From contig CADATZ010000008.1 in the NCBI GenBank assembly GCA_902791025.1, forward strand, positions 62,001 to 126,000: a stretch of DNA of 64,000 nt, in the 5' to 3' direction. How positions within the stretch are numbered: the first letter of the stretch is position 1; every line of letters starts with the position of its first letter. Of the stretch, positions 53,542 through 62,080 are shown piece by piece. The position numbers and the translations under genes are program-made. This DNA comes from an uncultured Chloroflexota bacterium (GTDB lineage Bacteria > Chloroflexota > Anaerolineae > Anaerolineales > Anaerolineaceae). The notes beneath the pieces were generated by a model. It searched no databases. It was not told where the DNA came from and saw nothing but the letters and a program-made list of their open reading frames with translations.

Positions 53542-53581
53542 GACTATAATAAATTAAAAAGTTTTAATCAAGGAATGAATA

Positions 53582-54547
53582 ATGGAAAGAGAAAAATCAT
53601 GCGGGGCGGTTGTTTTTACACGAAAGGATGACGGTGAGATCCGCTATGTGCTCGTAAAGCAGCGCAGCGGACGGTATTGTTTTCCGAAAGGGCATGTGGA
53701 AGGGGCAGAAACAGAACAGCAGACTGCGCTTCGTGAGATATGGGAAGAGACCGGCATCCGTCCGCAGATCCTTCCGGGTTTTCGCGAGTCAGAATCTTAT
53801 GAGGTGTCAAAAAACCCGGGAACGATGAAGGACGTCTTTTATTTCCTTGCGGAATATGACGGACAGTCTTTCGATCCGCCTGTTACTCAGGAGATACAGG
53901 AAATCCGGCTCTGTTCATTTCAGGAAGCACTGGAGCTGCTGCCGACAGAAAGCCGAAAGGAGATCCTCCGTAAGGCCGATGCTCTCCTGACAGGTAAAAA
54001 TAATGCACCGGGCCGGCCAACCGCTGCGGCGCAGTCCGCACGGTTGACCGGCAACCGAGTTGCGTTGATCCGCACAGCCACAATAGATGATCTGGACGCA
54101 GTGACCGCAGTGGAAGCAGAATGTTTTCCACCGGCGGAAGCCGCAACCCGTGAGGAATTTGAAGAGCGGCTGAAGGTTTACGGAAACCATTTCTGGCTCA
54201 TGTTCGATGGAGAAAAACTGATTTCTTTTGTGGATGGCTTTGTCACGGATGAGCCGGACCTGACCGACGAAATGTTTGCCGATGCCTCACTGCACAACGA
54301 AAACGGCGCCTGGCAGATGATCTTCGGGGTGAACACCATCCCGTCGGAACGGAAAAAGGGCTATGCCGGACAGCTCATCGAACGGGCGATCGCAGATGCA
54401 AAAGCTCAGGGACGCAAGGGTCTGGTTCTCACAGCCAAAGAAGCCAAGGTTCACTATTACGCCAAATTCGGTTTTGTCAATGAAGGGATCAGCAAAAACT
54501 CAAACCACGGCGGCGCCGAATGGTATCAAATGCGCCTGACTTTTTGA
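53582..54547 (+). CDS. Nudix hydrolase fused to a GNAT acetyltransferase through a repeat-encoded linker
   Basis: 321 residues. Residues 1-141 are a Nudix domain with the box GHVEGAETEQQTALREIWEE then TGI (about 39-61), of the Ap4A-hydrolase/YjhB-like type. Residues 162-321 are a GNAT domain with VNTIPSERKKGYAGQLIERA and YYAKFGF. The 20 residues between (APGRPTAAAQSARLTGNRVA, 142-161) are exactly the translation of a 60-bp family B palindrome at 54005-54064. Either the repeat entered an existing fusion, or it joined two neighbouring genes. Both domains look intact. The substrates are unknown. Confidence 0.88.
   Translation: MEREKSCGAVVFTRKDDGEIRYVLVKQRSGRYCFPKGHVEGAETEQQTALREIWEETGIRPQILPGFRESESYEVSKNPGTMKDVFYFLAEYDGQSFDPPVTQEIQEIRLCSFQEALELLPTESRKEILRKADALLTGKNNAPGRPTAAAQSARLTGNRVALIRTATIDDLDAVTAVEAECFPPAEAATREEFEERLKVYGNHFWLMFDGEKLISFVDGFVTDEPDLTDEMFADASLHNENGAWQMIFGVNTIPSERKKGYAGQLIERAIADAKAQGRKGLVLTAKEAKVHYYAKFGFVNEGISKNSNHGGAEWYQMRLTF
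54005..54064. repeat. Family B palindromic element, copy 3, in frame within a gene
   Basis: Ends GCACCGGGCCGGC and ACCGGCAACCGAGTTGCG, inner arms CCAACCG/CGGTTG, centre CTGCGGCGCAGTCCGCA. That centre differs from copy 1 at two positions of 17. Length 60 bp, the same as copy 1, hence 20 codons. Confidence 0.85.
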
Positions 54548-54568
54548 AAAAATACCTGAAATAAGCCA

Positions 54569-54687
54569 TTGACATTCTGTTTTTTTGTTTTATAATGGTT
54601 ATTATTCCTATGAATAATAACCACGTTTGGAGATTATTCATAGGAATAATAACCATTTTTTGAGATTATTCATAGGAATAATAACCA
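54569..54687 (+). promoter_or_regulatory. Consensus promoter with operator repeats before the DUF4143 gene
   Basis: TTGACA (54569-54574) and TATAAT (54591-54596) are 16 bp apart, the strongest promoter match in the window. GGTTATTATTC (54597-54607) and GAATAATAACC (54612-54622) form a perfect 11-bp dyad over the transcript start. ATTATTCATAGGAATAATAA, part of the same sequence, recurs twice at a 32-bp period (54633-54655 and 54665-54687); the last copy ends at the ATG. A strong promoter covered by an operator suggests tight repression. Confidence 0.7.
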
Positions 54688-56006
54688 TGTACAGAGAAAC
54701 CAAACAAAAACTAATTGATTGGAAAAACAGAAAACAGCGAAAACCTCTCCTGATTACCGGTGTTCGACAATGCGGAAAGACTTATTTGATGGAGGAATTC
54801 GGAGCAGAGCATTTCGATCATATCTTGAAAATAAATTTCGAGAGAAATGAAGTTTTTGGACAGGTTTTTGAACGGGATTATGACCCGGATAGAATTCTTC
54901 AGGAACTTGGCTACCTGATCGAAGGGAAACCGATCGATCCTGAACAAACACTTGTAATCTTTGATGAGATACAAGCATGCCCCAGAGCAATCACAGCTTT
55001 AAAGTACTTTGCGGAAAGCAGCAAAGAAAATTATATTTTATGCGCAGGGTCCCTTCTTGGCGTGGAAATAAAACGAAAAGGAATCTCATTCCCGGTGGGA
55101 AAAATCGAACGAATCCGAATGTTCCCATTGTCCTTCCGTGAATTTGTGAAAGCAGCCGGCGGGGAGCGGTATCTACAGCTTCTTTCCTCATATGATTTAT
55201 ATCAGGAAATTCCGTCTTATGTCACAGAACCAATGTTAACTTACCTGAAACAATATTTTATTATTGGCGGGATGCCGGCTGTTGTTCAGAAATGGATTGA
55301 TACACAGAATTATGATCTTGTAGATGAACAACAGGACATGATCCTGCGAGACTATAAAGACGACTTTTCCAATCATGCTGAAATAAAAGATGTATTAAAA
55401 ATCGGGTGGGTATGGGATTCACTGCCAAAGCAGCTTGCAAAGGAAAACAATAAATTTGTATTTTCACATGTGAAAGAAGGAGCTCGTGCACGGGATCTGG
55501 AAGACGCTCTGACCTGGCTGATTGATGCCGGACTTGCATATAAATTGGAAAAAGTTGAGCATCCCGAAATTCCACTCAGTACCTTTTCAGATGCTGTTTC
55601 ATTCAAAGTTTATATGGCTGATACCGGGTTACTCAGAAAAAAAGCTGGTGTTTCCTATAAAACAATTTTGACTGAACCGGAATCTTATGTCGGTTTCAAA
55701 GGAGCTATGGCTGAAAATTACTGTTTACAGGAACTTATTGTCCAAAATATCACCCCATATTACTGGCATAGCGGAAACACATCGGAGGTTGATTTCCTGT
55801 TTGAATCAGGTGATCAGATCATTCCCATGGAGACAAAATCCGCAGACAACACAAAGGCAAAAAGTTTTATGAATTACCTGAAAAAGTATGATCCGGCGAT
55901 TGGATTTCGTGTCTCAACAAAAAACATCGGAGATAATCAAAAGGGGAAAACTCATGAAATCAGTCTTCCGCTGTATTTGCTTTGGCGCATAAAGGAGTAT
56001 ATTTGA
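54687..56006 (+). CDS. AAA ATPase with C-terminal DUF4143
   Basis: 439 residues. Walker A is GVRQCGKT (25-32), Walker B near residue 93 is LVIFDEIQ, and the sensor segment is ILCAGSLLGVEIKRKG. The C-terminal DUF4143 has YMADTGLLR and the nuclease-like EVDFLFESGDQIIPMETKS. These orphan ATPases are abundant in gut anaerobes with no known role. The ATG at 54687 follows the last operator repeat; AGGA in that repeat could serve as ribosome site. An in-frame opening at 54627 lies inside the operators. The stop overlaps the next gene's ATG (ATGA). Confidence 0.88.
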   Translation: MYRETKQKLIDWKNRKQRKPLLITGVRQCGKTYLMEEFGAEHFDHILKINFERNEVFGQVFERDYDPDRILQELGYLIEGKPIDPEQTLVIFDEIQACPRAITALKYFAESSKENYILCAGSLLGVEIKRKGISFPVGKIERIRMFPLSFREFVKAAGGERYLQLLSSYDLYQEIPSYVTEPMLTYLKQYFIIGGMPAVVQKWIDTQNYDLVDEQQDMILRDYKDDFSNHAEIKDVLKIGWVWDSLPKQLAKENNKFVFSHVKEGARARDLEDALTWLIDAGLAYKLEKVEHPEIPLSTFSDAVSFKVYMADTGLLRKKAGVSYKTILTEPESYVGFKGAMAENYCLQELIVQNITPYYWHSGNTSEVDFLFESGDQIIPMETKSADNTKAKSFMNYLKKYDPAIGFRVSTKNIGDNQKGKTHEISLPLYLLWRIKEYI

Positions 56007-56977
56007 TGAAAGCTCTTTATTTTGATGGAGAAAAGGCGGTTTACCGCGAAGATATGCCGATACCGGTGTGCGGGGAAGGGCAGAGCCTGATCCGGATCAT
56101 GCTGGCGGATATCTGCAGCACGGACCGGGAGATCCTCAAGGGCTACCGTCCGGATTTCCGCGGCATCATGGGTCATGAATTTGTCGGCGAAGTCGTCGAA
56201 AGCCCGGATGCCTCACTGGTCGGGAAGATTGTGGTTGGAGAGATCAATGAAGGTTGCGGAAAGTGCATCTATTGCCGCACCGGGCGCGAAAAGCACTGCC
56301 TCACACGGAAAACACCGGGCATGTCCAAAGACGGCTGCTTTGCCGAGTATATGGCACTCGCCACCCATCTGATCCATATCGTACCGGAAGGTCTCGCACC
56401 GGAACAGGCGGTCTTCACCGAACCACTGGCTGCAGCATTGGAGATCACCAAACAGGTGCACATCGATCCCGCCCTTAATGCCGCGGTGATCGGTGACGGA
56501 CGGTTGGCCTTCATGATTGCGCAGGTGCTCGCGCTTACCGGCATTGACCTGACCGTCATCGGGAAACATCCGGAGAAACTGAAGCTCTTTGAGCCTTTTG
56601 CGAAGACAACACTGCTTTCCGATTACTGTGAAGGCGACGGATACCGCAGCCTTTCGGCTGAAGAATGTTTTGAGTATGTAGTTGAAGCCTCCGGCAATGA
56701 GTCCGGCATTCACCTGGCCATGCACATCATCCGCAAGATGGGAACCATCATCCTGAAGAGCACCTATGCCGGTTCCGCCCACCTTGACCTGAGCCTGATC
56801 CCGGTGAATGAGATCACGGTAGTGGGCAGCCGCTGCGGTCCCTTTGAACCAGCATTAAAACTTCTTAAGGAAGGTAAAGTTTATTTCTCGACTGTAGATT
56901 TATATAATCTTAAAGATTTTGAAAAAGCTTTTTCTTCTCATGCCTTTAAAGCGGGGTTTTCATTCGAAAGATCATGA
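56006..56977 (+). CDS. Zinc-dependent alcohol dehydrogenase (MDR family)
   Basis: 323 residues. Catalytic zinc ligands Cys37 and the HE pair at 57-58 (IMGHEFVGEV) and the structural zinc cysteines 84, 87, 90 and 98 (CGKCIYCRTGREKHC) are present. The nucleotide site reads AVIGDGRLAFMIAQ, a weaker GxGxxA than usual. The group resembles threonine or sorbitol dehydrogenases of anaerobes. The start overlaps the DUF4143 stop and has AAAGGAG 8 nt upstream, so it would come under the repressed promoter at 54569. Confidence 0.88.
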   Translation: MKALYFDGEKAVYREDMPIPVCGEGQSLIRIMLADICSTDREILKGYRPDFRGIMGHEFVGEVVESPDASLVGKIVVGEINEGCGKCIYCRTGREKHCLTRKTPGMSKDGCFAEYMALATHLIHIVPEGLAPEQAVFTEPLAAALEITKQVHIDPALNAAVIGDGRLAFMIAQVLALTGIDLTVIGKHPEKLKLFEPFAKTTLLSDYCEGDGYRSLSAEECFEYVVEASGNESGIHLAMHIIRKMGTIILKSTYAGSAHLDLSLIPVNEITVVGSRCGPFEPALKLLKEGKVYFSTVDLYNLKDFEKAFSSHAFKAGFSFERS

Positions 56978-57000
56978 TTCGCTCATTTATTGAAAAAATG

Positions 57001-57099
57001 TATCAATTCAGGACGGAACACATGGGGACTGGCAACTTGTGTCGCGCAGCCAACACGAGCGTGCCTGTCTTCATGTGCGTCGCTGCGGGTTCTGAATAA
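57001..57099. repeat. Family A palindromic element, copy 6
   Basis: TATCAATTCAG at the left and TTCTGAATA at the right, with core GGGGACTGGCAACTTGTGTC and CACGAGCGTGCCTGTC. It lies between the dehydrogenase and YCII genes. Confidence 0.85.
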
Positions 57100-57141
57100 A
57101 AAAATTTTTTTATTTGCTGCATCGCAGCAGGGAGGTTACTA

Positions 57142-57435
57142 ATGCAATTTGTGATCAATGCTCATGACGGGAAAGATGCTTATGAACGGCGGATGAGCGT
57201 CCGCGCGCAGCATCTGGAAAATATCACCAAATATAACGAAGCCGGCCACGTGATCTGCGCCGGCGGGATGACCGATAGCGAAGGCAAGCTGATCGGCTCT
57301 GTGCTCATCATGGATTTCGACTCACGGGATCAGCTCGATGAATATCTGAAGAGTGAGCCTTACATCAAGGTCAACGTGTGGGAGGACATCATCGTTGAAC
57401 CCATCAACGTTGTTATCGCCAACGCGAAAAAATAG
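57142..57435 (+). CDS. YciI-like (YCII domain) protein
   Basis: 97 residues with the YCII/dimeric ferredoxin-like fold: VINAHDGKDAYERRMSVRAQ with the conserved His and Asp, then AGHVICAGGMTDSEGKLIGS and the late SEPYIKVNVWEDIIVEP. These small proteins may act as dehydrochlorinases or dimerisation modules; the role is unknown. GGGAGG lies about 6 nt before the ATG. The radical SAM gene follows after 27 bp. Confidence 0.85.
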   Translation: MQFVINAHDGKDAYERRMSVRAQHLENITKYNEAGHVICAGGMTDSEGKLIGSVLIMDFDSRDQLDEYLKSEPYIKVNVWEDIIVEPINVVIANAKK

Positions 57436-57462
57436 GATCCAGGGGGCCGGAAAGGGGAAAAC

Positions 57463-58344
57463 ATGATCATTCAGGAAATTGATGTCAAGGACGTGCTGAC
57501 GAAGACGAATCTGCCGGTTTCGGATTACGCGGTCAATCCTTATGTGGGCTGCACCCATGCCTGCAAATACTGCTACGCTTCCTTCATGAAGCGCTTCACC
57601 AATCATCCTGAACCATGGGGGGAGTTTGTCGACGTCAAAAACTGGCCCCTTATCAAAAATCCGAAGAAATACGCCGGAAAAGAGATCTTTCTCAGCTCAG
57701 TCACCGATCCCTACCAGCCCCTTGAGGCAAAATACAAGCGCACCCGGATGGTACTGGAGCAGATGAAAGGGAGCGGCGTGAGCGTCAGCATCTCAACAAA
57801 ATCGGACCTGATCCTGCGGGACCTGGAGCTCATCAAGACCTTTCCGCGAGCTCAGGTCTCCTGGTCCATCAACACGTTGGACGAGGACTTCCGCAAAGAG
57901 ATGGACCGGGGCGTCAGCATTGAGCGGCGGCTTGCAGCGATGAAGCAGTTCTATGACGCCGGGGTCCAGGCGACCTGCTTTATCTCGCCGATCTTTCCGG
58001 GCATCACCGATGTCAAAGTCATCATCGAACGGGCGAAGCACCAATGCAACCTGGTCTGGCTGGAAAACCTGAACCTGCGCGGGGATTACAAAGGCCGCAT
58101 CCTGAACTGGATCCATGAACATCATCCGGAATTGGACGAGCTCTACCGCGAGGTCTATACCAAAGGCAGCCGGGAGTACTGGACCGCGCTGGACCAGGAG
58201 ATCCGCGAATATTGTGCTGCGGAAAACATGCTCTACCTGCGCGATGACGACCAGCATCGCTCTCCTTTTGGTGAACCGCCGGTGGTCTGCAACTACTTCT
58301 ACCACGAAGAAGTCCGCAAATCAGCTAAGAAACTTAAAAAATAG
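57463..58344 (+). CDS. Radical SAM protein, spore-photoproduct-lyase-like (SplB)
   Basis: 293 residues. The radical SAM cysteines are Cys30, Cys34 and Cys37 (CTHACKYCYA), followed by SSVTDPYQPLEAKY and SISTKSDLILRD. This is the Rv2578c/SplB-like group, of which many members lack a proven substrate. A role in DNA photoproduct repair is possible but the characteristic C-terminal Cys of SplB is not evident. GGAAAGGGG precedes the ATG. It is likely cotranscribed with the YCII gene. Confidence 0.88.
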   Translation: MIIQEIDVKDVLTKTNLPVSDYAVNPYVGCTHACKYCYASFMKRFTNHPEPWGEFVDVKNWPLIKNPKKYAGKEIFLSSVTDPYQPLEAKYKRTRMVLEQMKGSGVSVSISTKSDLILRDLELIKTFPRAQVSWSINTLDEDFRKEMDRGVSIERRLAAMKQFYDAGVQATCFISPIFPGITDVKVIIERAKHQCNLVWLENLNLRGDYKGRILNWIHEHHPELDELYREVYTKGSREYWTALDQEIREYCAAENMLYLRDDDQHRSPFGEPPVVCNYFYHEEVRKSAKKLKK

Positions 58345-58403
58345 GATATAGGATAAAGTGTTCAGAACTCTTCTTGCTTTTCTGTTGTAAATATGTTACT
58401 ATA

Positions 58404-58433
58404 TAGTCACATGACCGGATTAGTCATATGACC
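58404..58433 (+). promoter_or_regulatory. Operator of the Phd-PIN pair
   Basis: TAGTCACATGACC (58404-58416) and TAGTCATATGACC (58421-58433) are direct copies 17 bp apart, and each contains a dyad GTCANNTGAC. They lie directly before the ribosome site, where Phd-type antitoxins repress. Confidence 0.65.
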
Positions 58434-58448
58434 AAAGGAGTAAAAATT

Positions 58449-58694
58449 ATGCAGGTGAATGTAATGGAAGCCAAAACAGATTTTTCGAAATTGATTCGTT
58501 TATTGGAATCAAAACGGGAGGATTCCATCATTGTGGCGAGAAACGGACGACCGGTTATCAAAATGACACTCGTGGATGAGTCTCCTGTTACACGGAGAAT
58601 TGGAATTGCAAAAGGGAAATTCCGTGCTCCTGAAGATTTTGACGCAAACAACGATGAAGCTGCCGCAATGCTTATGGGGGAAGAATCTCTGTGA
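58449..58694 (+). CDS. Phd/YefM-family antitoxin
   Basis: 81 residues. MQVNVMEAKTDFSKLIRLLE and IVARNGRPVIKM are the Phd/YefM DNA-binding fold; the C-terminal part (FRAPEDFDANNDEAAAMLMG) is the toxin-binding peptide. AAAGGAG lies 8 nt before the ATG at 58449. The gene is intact with a clear operator, although its toxin partner is truncated internally. It overlaps the toxin gene by 4 bp. Confidence 0.9.
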   Translation: MQVNVMEAKTDFSKLIRLLESKREDSIIVARNGRPVIKMTLVDESPVTRRIGIAKGKFRAPEDFDANNDEAAAMLMGEESL

Positions 58695-58921
58695 ACATCT
58701 TGTTGGATACACATATCGCTGTATGGGCAATTGTTGATGATCCCCGGCTGTCAGTGAAAGCAAGAAATCTGTTGCTTAACCCTGACAATACGATATATTT
58801 CAGTTCTGTTTCTGTCCATGATCGTCTTCTGTTATCTCAGGCGAAAAGCGAAAACTATCGATTCATGACTCATGACGAAATGATCCAACATTTTGATGAA
58901 AAGTGCATCGTTCCTGTTTAG
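58691..58921 (+). pseudogene. VapC-type PIN toxin with an in-frame internal deletion
   Basis: 76 residues against about 125 normally. The N-terminal LLDTHIAVWAIVDDPRLS to YFSSVSV is followed directly by HDRLLLSQAKSENYRFMTHD, which matches the region after DPFDR in the intact toxin at 9754. The missing middle (about 48 residues) would carry the second acidic residue in the SLWE helix and the DP of DPFDR. The frame is kept, so a short product may be made, but the active site lacks at least one metal ligand. It overlaps the antitoxin by 4 bp. Confidence 0.8.
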
Positions 58922-58937
58922 AATATAAGGAATAATG

Positions 58938-59420
58938 ATGAACAGAATCACACAAAATCCGGATGGCAGCTATCATTGGGAATGCCCAATTGACAGGGAC
59001 TTTCACCGGAAGTCTGTGCGGAAAGGGCTGTGGAGTGTTCCGATCTTCTGTGCGGTGATGATCATTGTCTTCCTTGTTGCCTCCCATGGCAGTAATATGC
59101 GGGAGAATTTGTGGATCCCGCTGCTTGTTATCGCAGTGGTCCTGCTCATCGCTCTGCCGTTGTTTTATCTTATGTACTCAGCCGAAAATCCGCATGAAGA
59201 GTACTTGTTGACGGAAGAATATGTAAAATCCGGATATTCCCGCAGTGCAATTTTTTCGAATTTTAATAAAACTACAGAAGCGGTCATTACAGCAAAATAC
59301 ATCGAGCTTGCCGGACCTCACACAACCAACCGCATTTATGTTCCCGCGGAAGATATGGTCTTTGTAAAAAACTTTATTTTAAAAAGACTCCCCGAAAATG
59401 TAAAAATTCGATATAATTGA
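58938..59420 (+). CDS. Two-helix membrane protein of unknown function
   Basis: 160 residues. About 30 polar residues are followed by hydrophobic helices near 32-48 and 60-80 and a C-terminal soluble part (PHEEYLLTEEYVKSGYSRSA) of about 75 residues that could be a small PH-like domain (bPH-type). No family assigned. Two adjacent ATGs exist (58935 and 58938); the second has better spacing (6 nt) to AAGGA. It lies between the PIN pseudogene and the EAL gene, and may share its transcript with the latter. Confidence 0.65.
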   Translation: MNRITQNPDGSYHWECPIDRDFHRKSVRKGLWSVPIFCAVMIIVFLVASHGSNMRENLWIPLLVIAVVLLIALPLFYLMYSAENPHEEYLLTEEYVKSGYSRSAIFSNFNKTTEAVITAKYIELAGPHTTNRIYVPAEDMVFVKNFILKRLPENVKIRYN

Positions 59421-59464
59421 AAGCGCATTCATTGCAAAGATTTACCTGGAAAGAGAGTATCTAT

Positions 59465-61153
59465 ATGGTACACATAGACGAAGACTATCTTGTGAACCAA
59501 TTCCACGAGGCAGTTGAAAACGGACGCATTCAGGCATATTTTCAGCCGATTTTCCGTTCATATACAGAGAAAATTTTTTGTGTGGAAACATTATCCAGAT
59601 GGTTCACACCCGACGGGAAAATGCTTCCTCCGGACGTTTTTATCCCCGTATTGGAGCGAACAAATCTGATCTATGAGCTCGACATGGAGATCCTTCGTCA
59701 GACTTGTGCGCTTTACAAAGACCTGCATGACCGCGGAACGCCGCTGAATGCTTTTTCCGTAAATCTTTCCCGTAAGGATTTCAAAAACGCCGATCTGTTT
59801 GAAAGAATAACTTCCACCCTCGAAAAATATGGCGTGCCTCATGAGGCGGTCAAGTTGGAAATCACCGAGAGCCATATGCTTGAGGATACCGAGACTTTCC
59901 AAAAGATATTCAAACAGTTTACGGATGCTCATTTTTCCGTCTGGCTGGATGACTTCGGCAGCGGATATTCCTCGCTGAACGTGCTGCAGAGCTACAGCTT
60001 TGACGTGATCAAATTCGATATTCTCTTCCTGCGGAATCTCTCCATCAAGGGGCGCGAGCTGCTTGCCTCCCTGATCAGCATGGCCAAAACGCTTGGAATC
60101 CACACCCTTGTCGAGGGTGTGGAGACAAAAGAACAGCGGGAATTCCTGATGGCACTTGGATGTGAGGCGCAGCAGGGGTTTTATTATTCCAAACCGATCC
60201 CGCAGGAAAATCTGATTGCTTTGATTGACGGACAGCCGGATATTCTGGAGAGCCTGGAAGACAAATTCTATTGGGACCAAATCGGCCGGCTGAACTTCCT
60301 GAGTCCCAATCCTCTCAAGGATTTCGCCAAGCAGAAAGAAATCAGAAGTGATTCTGATATTGCTCTGGGCGGCTATGATAACTCGATTGCCCTGATGGAG
60401 TGCAGCCAGACAGAGTTTAATTATGTTTACGCGACTACCGGCTATCAGGAACAGGTTCGTGAGCTTGGCTTTGACTCATTGAATGGATTGGAGCAGGTAT
60501 TTTCCAACCAGCAGAGCTATCAGTTTTTAATGATCAGGAAGCTCATCCTGGATGCCATCCAGTATGGAACCGTTCAGACGGTAGAATATGTAAACAAAGA
60601 TGTATATTATCGGCTCAGCGTGCAGGCTCTCTCCCGAAAAAAGGGATGGGTGATGATGGCCGTGCGTCTGGTCACCTTTGACTCGGAGCAGGAAGTCAAA
60701 ACAGCCCGGGATATGCTGAATTACGGCAGCGCTCTGTTTTCCACTTATGAACTGGCTGTTTTGATCTTTCCGGACAGCAACAGGTCAGTACGTTTGTACA
60801 CAGCCAATAGCCTCCCGATTTATGACCACGAGAGTTCCATTACCGGAAGCGTGGAAAAGTTCTGTAAATCAGAGGTTGAGACGGTGGATCAGAGACGATA
60901 TCTGCAGTTCATGGATTTCTCCACCATGAAAAAACGGATCGAAGGCAGTACCAAAAAGTTTATTCAAAGCTATTTCCGAATGCGCTGGGGCGGAGAATCT
61001 CACAACTGGCACACGGCTCGTGTTACGGAAATAACAACATATACCGAAAGAGCTTACCTGCTGACCATCCAAAGCGTACAGGGAAACGGAAAACGGATGC
61101 TCGATGTCATAGCAAAGGAACATCCGGAATTACTGGAGCAGGTGAGTATATAA
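59465..61153 (+). CDS. EAL-domain c-di-GMP phosphodiesterase-like protein
   Basis: 562 residues. The N-terminal EAL domain (1-250) reads ETL at the signature (Glu41 in FCVETLSRW) and keeps NLSRKDF, LEITES, WLDDFGSGYSSL, the Lys of IKFDI, LVEGVET and QGFYYSKPI, so metal and catalytic residues appear complete. Residues about 280-562 are two further domains, possibly PAS-like sensors, with no membrane helix. It should hydrolyse cyclic di-GMP, a second messenger of surface attachment. No GGDEF protein is in the window. The ATG at 59465 is chosen from the domain start. Confidence 0.88.
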   Translation: MVHIDEDYLVNQFHEAVENGRIQAYFQPIFRSYTEKIFCVETLSRWFTPDGKMLPPDVFIPVLERTNLIYELDMEILRQTCALYKDLHDRGTPLNAFSVNLSRKDFKNADLFERITSTLEKYGVPHEAVKLEITESHMLEDTETFQKIFKQFTDAHFSVWLDDFGSGYSSLNVLQSYSFDVIKFDILFLRNLSIKGRELLASLISMAKTLGIHTLVEGVETKEQREFLMALGCEAQQGFYYSKPIPQENLIALIDGQPDILESLEDKFYWDQIGRLNFLSPNPLKDFAKQKEIRSDSDIALGGYDNSIALMECSQTEFNYVYATTGYQEQVRELGFDSLNGLEQVFSNQQSYQFLMIRKLILDAIQYGTVQTVEYVNKDVYYRLSVQALSRKKGWVMMAVRLVTFDSEQEVKTARDMLNYGSALFSTYELAVLIFPDSNRSVRLYTANSLPIYDHESSITGSVEKFCKSEVETVDQRRYLQFMDFSTMKKRIEGSTKKFIQSYFRMRWGGESHNWHTARVTEITTYTERAYLLTIQSVQGNGKRMLDVIAKEHPELLEQVSI

Positions 61154-61157
61154 AACT

Positions 61158-61946
61158 GTGATATTACTGATAACAATACCGCTTGCATTGGTGATTTCTT
61201 TAGCCTGGTATCTGCCCGCCATCAAGGCGCAGGGAAACAACCAGGTTTTAACGCGGAAAGATTACCTGGTGATCGCGCTGAAATACGGCTTCGCGTTTAC
61301 CTGCCTGCTCATCATGGTGACAGAAATCGTCTGGGACGGCATCGTGAAACGGACAGGACTTTCCGGTCTGGCATTGAATCTCGTCTCGGACTTCTTCCGG
61401 GCAGCGCTGCTCGAGGAGTTCTTCAAATTCCGTGGCTTTATCCTTGCAAAGAAAAAATACGCTCTGTATCGGAAGATCGACTATATCATGGTCGCCGGTC
61501 TGATTGGGCTGATGTACGGTTTCTTTGAGAAAATCGTGCTGGGGAATATCGCCGCGGTCATTGTGGGGCTGCTGTGCCCGATGCACATCATTTGGCAGAT
61601 GAACCAGGGCGGACATTACTTTGAACATGATAAGGCGAAAGCAGCCGGTGACGAGAAAACCGCCCAAAAGGAATGGCGGCTGGCGGTTCTGCTCCCCTTC
61701 TTCTTCCACGGCCTCTGGGACAGCGGTCTCGATATCGGGGCACACCTGCTTGAACAGCCCCAGACCGCTCTGCAAGTCATCGGTATTGTCCTGATTACGG
61801 CAATGGTGATTTTCGGCGTGGTATATTCCGTCAAAACCGTCCGCAGAGCCTGCAAAATCGCCAGAGAAGAACCACCCGTTGAAAAGCCGAACCCGGAGAC
61901 AATACCAGATACCTCAAGCACCGATCAGCCGGGCATTTCTGAATAA
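61158..61946 (+). CDS. PrsW-like intramembrane protease
   Basis: 262 residues with about seven membrane helices. The glutamate pair is in LLEEFFKF (Glu86-Glu87), a further Glu in YGFFEKI (124), and histidines in CPMHIIW (143) and PFFFHGLWD. This is the arrangement of PrsW/CPBP-type proteases. PrsW cuts anti-sigma factors in Bacillus; here the partner is unknown. The start is a GTG 4 bp after the EAL stop, so coupled translation is likely. A proline- and acid-rich tail ends the protein. Confidence 0.78.
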   Translation: MILLITIPLALVISLAWYLPAIKAQGNNQVLTRKDYLVIALKYGFAFTCLLIMVTEIVWDGIVKRTGLSGLALNLVSDFFRAALLEEFFKFRGFILAKKKYALYRKIDYIMVAGLIGLMYGFFEKIVLGNIAAVIVGLLCPMHIIWQMNQGGHYFEHDKAKAAGDEKTAQKEWRLAVLLPFFFHGLWDSGLDIGAHLLEQPQTALQVIGIVLITAMVIFGVVYSVKTVRRACKIAREEPPVEKPNPETIPDTSSTDQPGISE

Positions 61947-61973
61947 TTTCCTAATTATTTTTTTGATAAAACG

Positions 61974-62077
61974 TATCTATTCAGCATGAAGCACGTGGGG
62001 ACTGGCATCTTGTGCGGCGCAGCCCGAACAAGCGTGCCTGTCCCCATGTGCGGCGCTTCTGAATCTGTTCAGAAATA
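61974..62077. repeat. Family A palindromic element, copy 7
   Basis: TATCTATTCAG at the left, TTCTGAATCTGTTCAGAA at the right, core GGGGACTGGCATCTTGTGCG and CAAGCGTGCCTGTCCCC. It ends 4 bp before the stop of the convergent MORN gene. Confidence 0.85.
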
Positions 62078-62080
62078 GTT

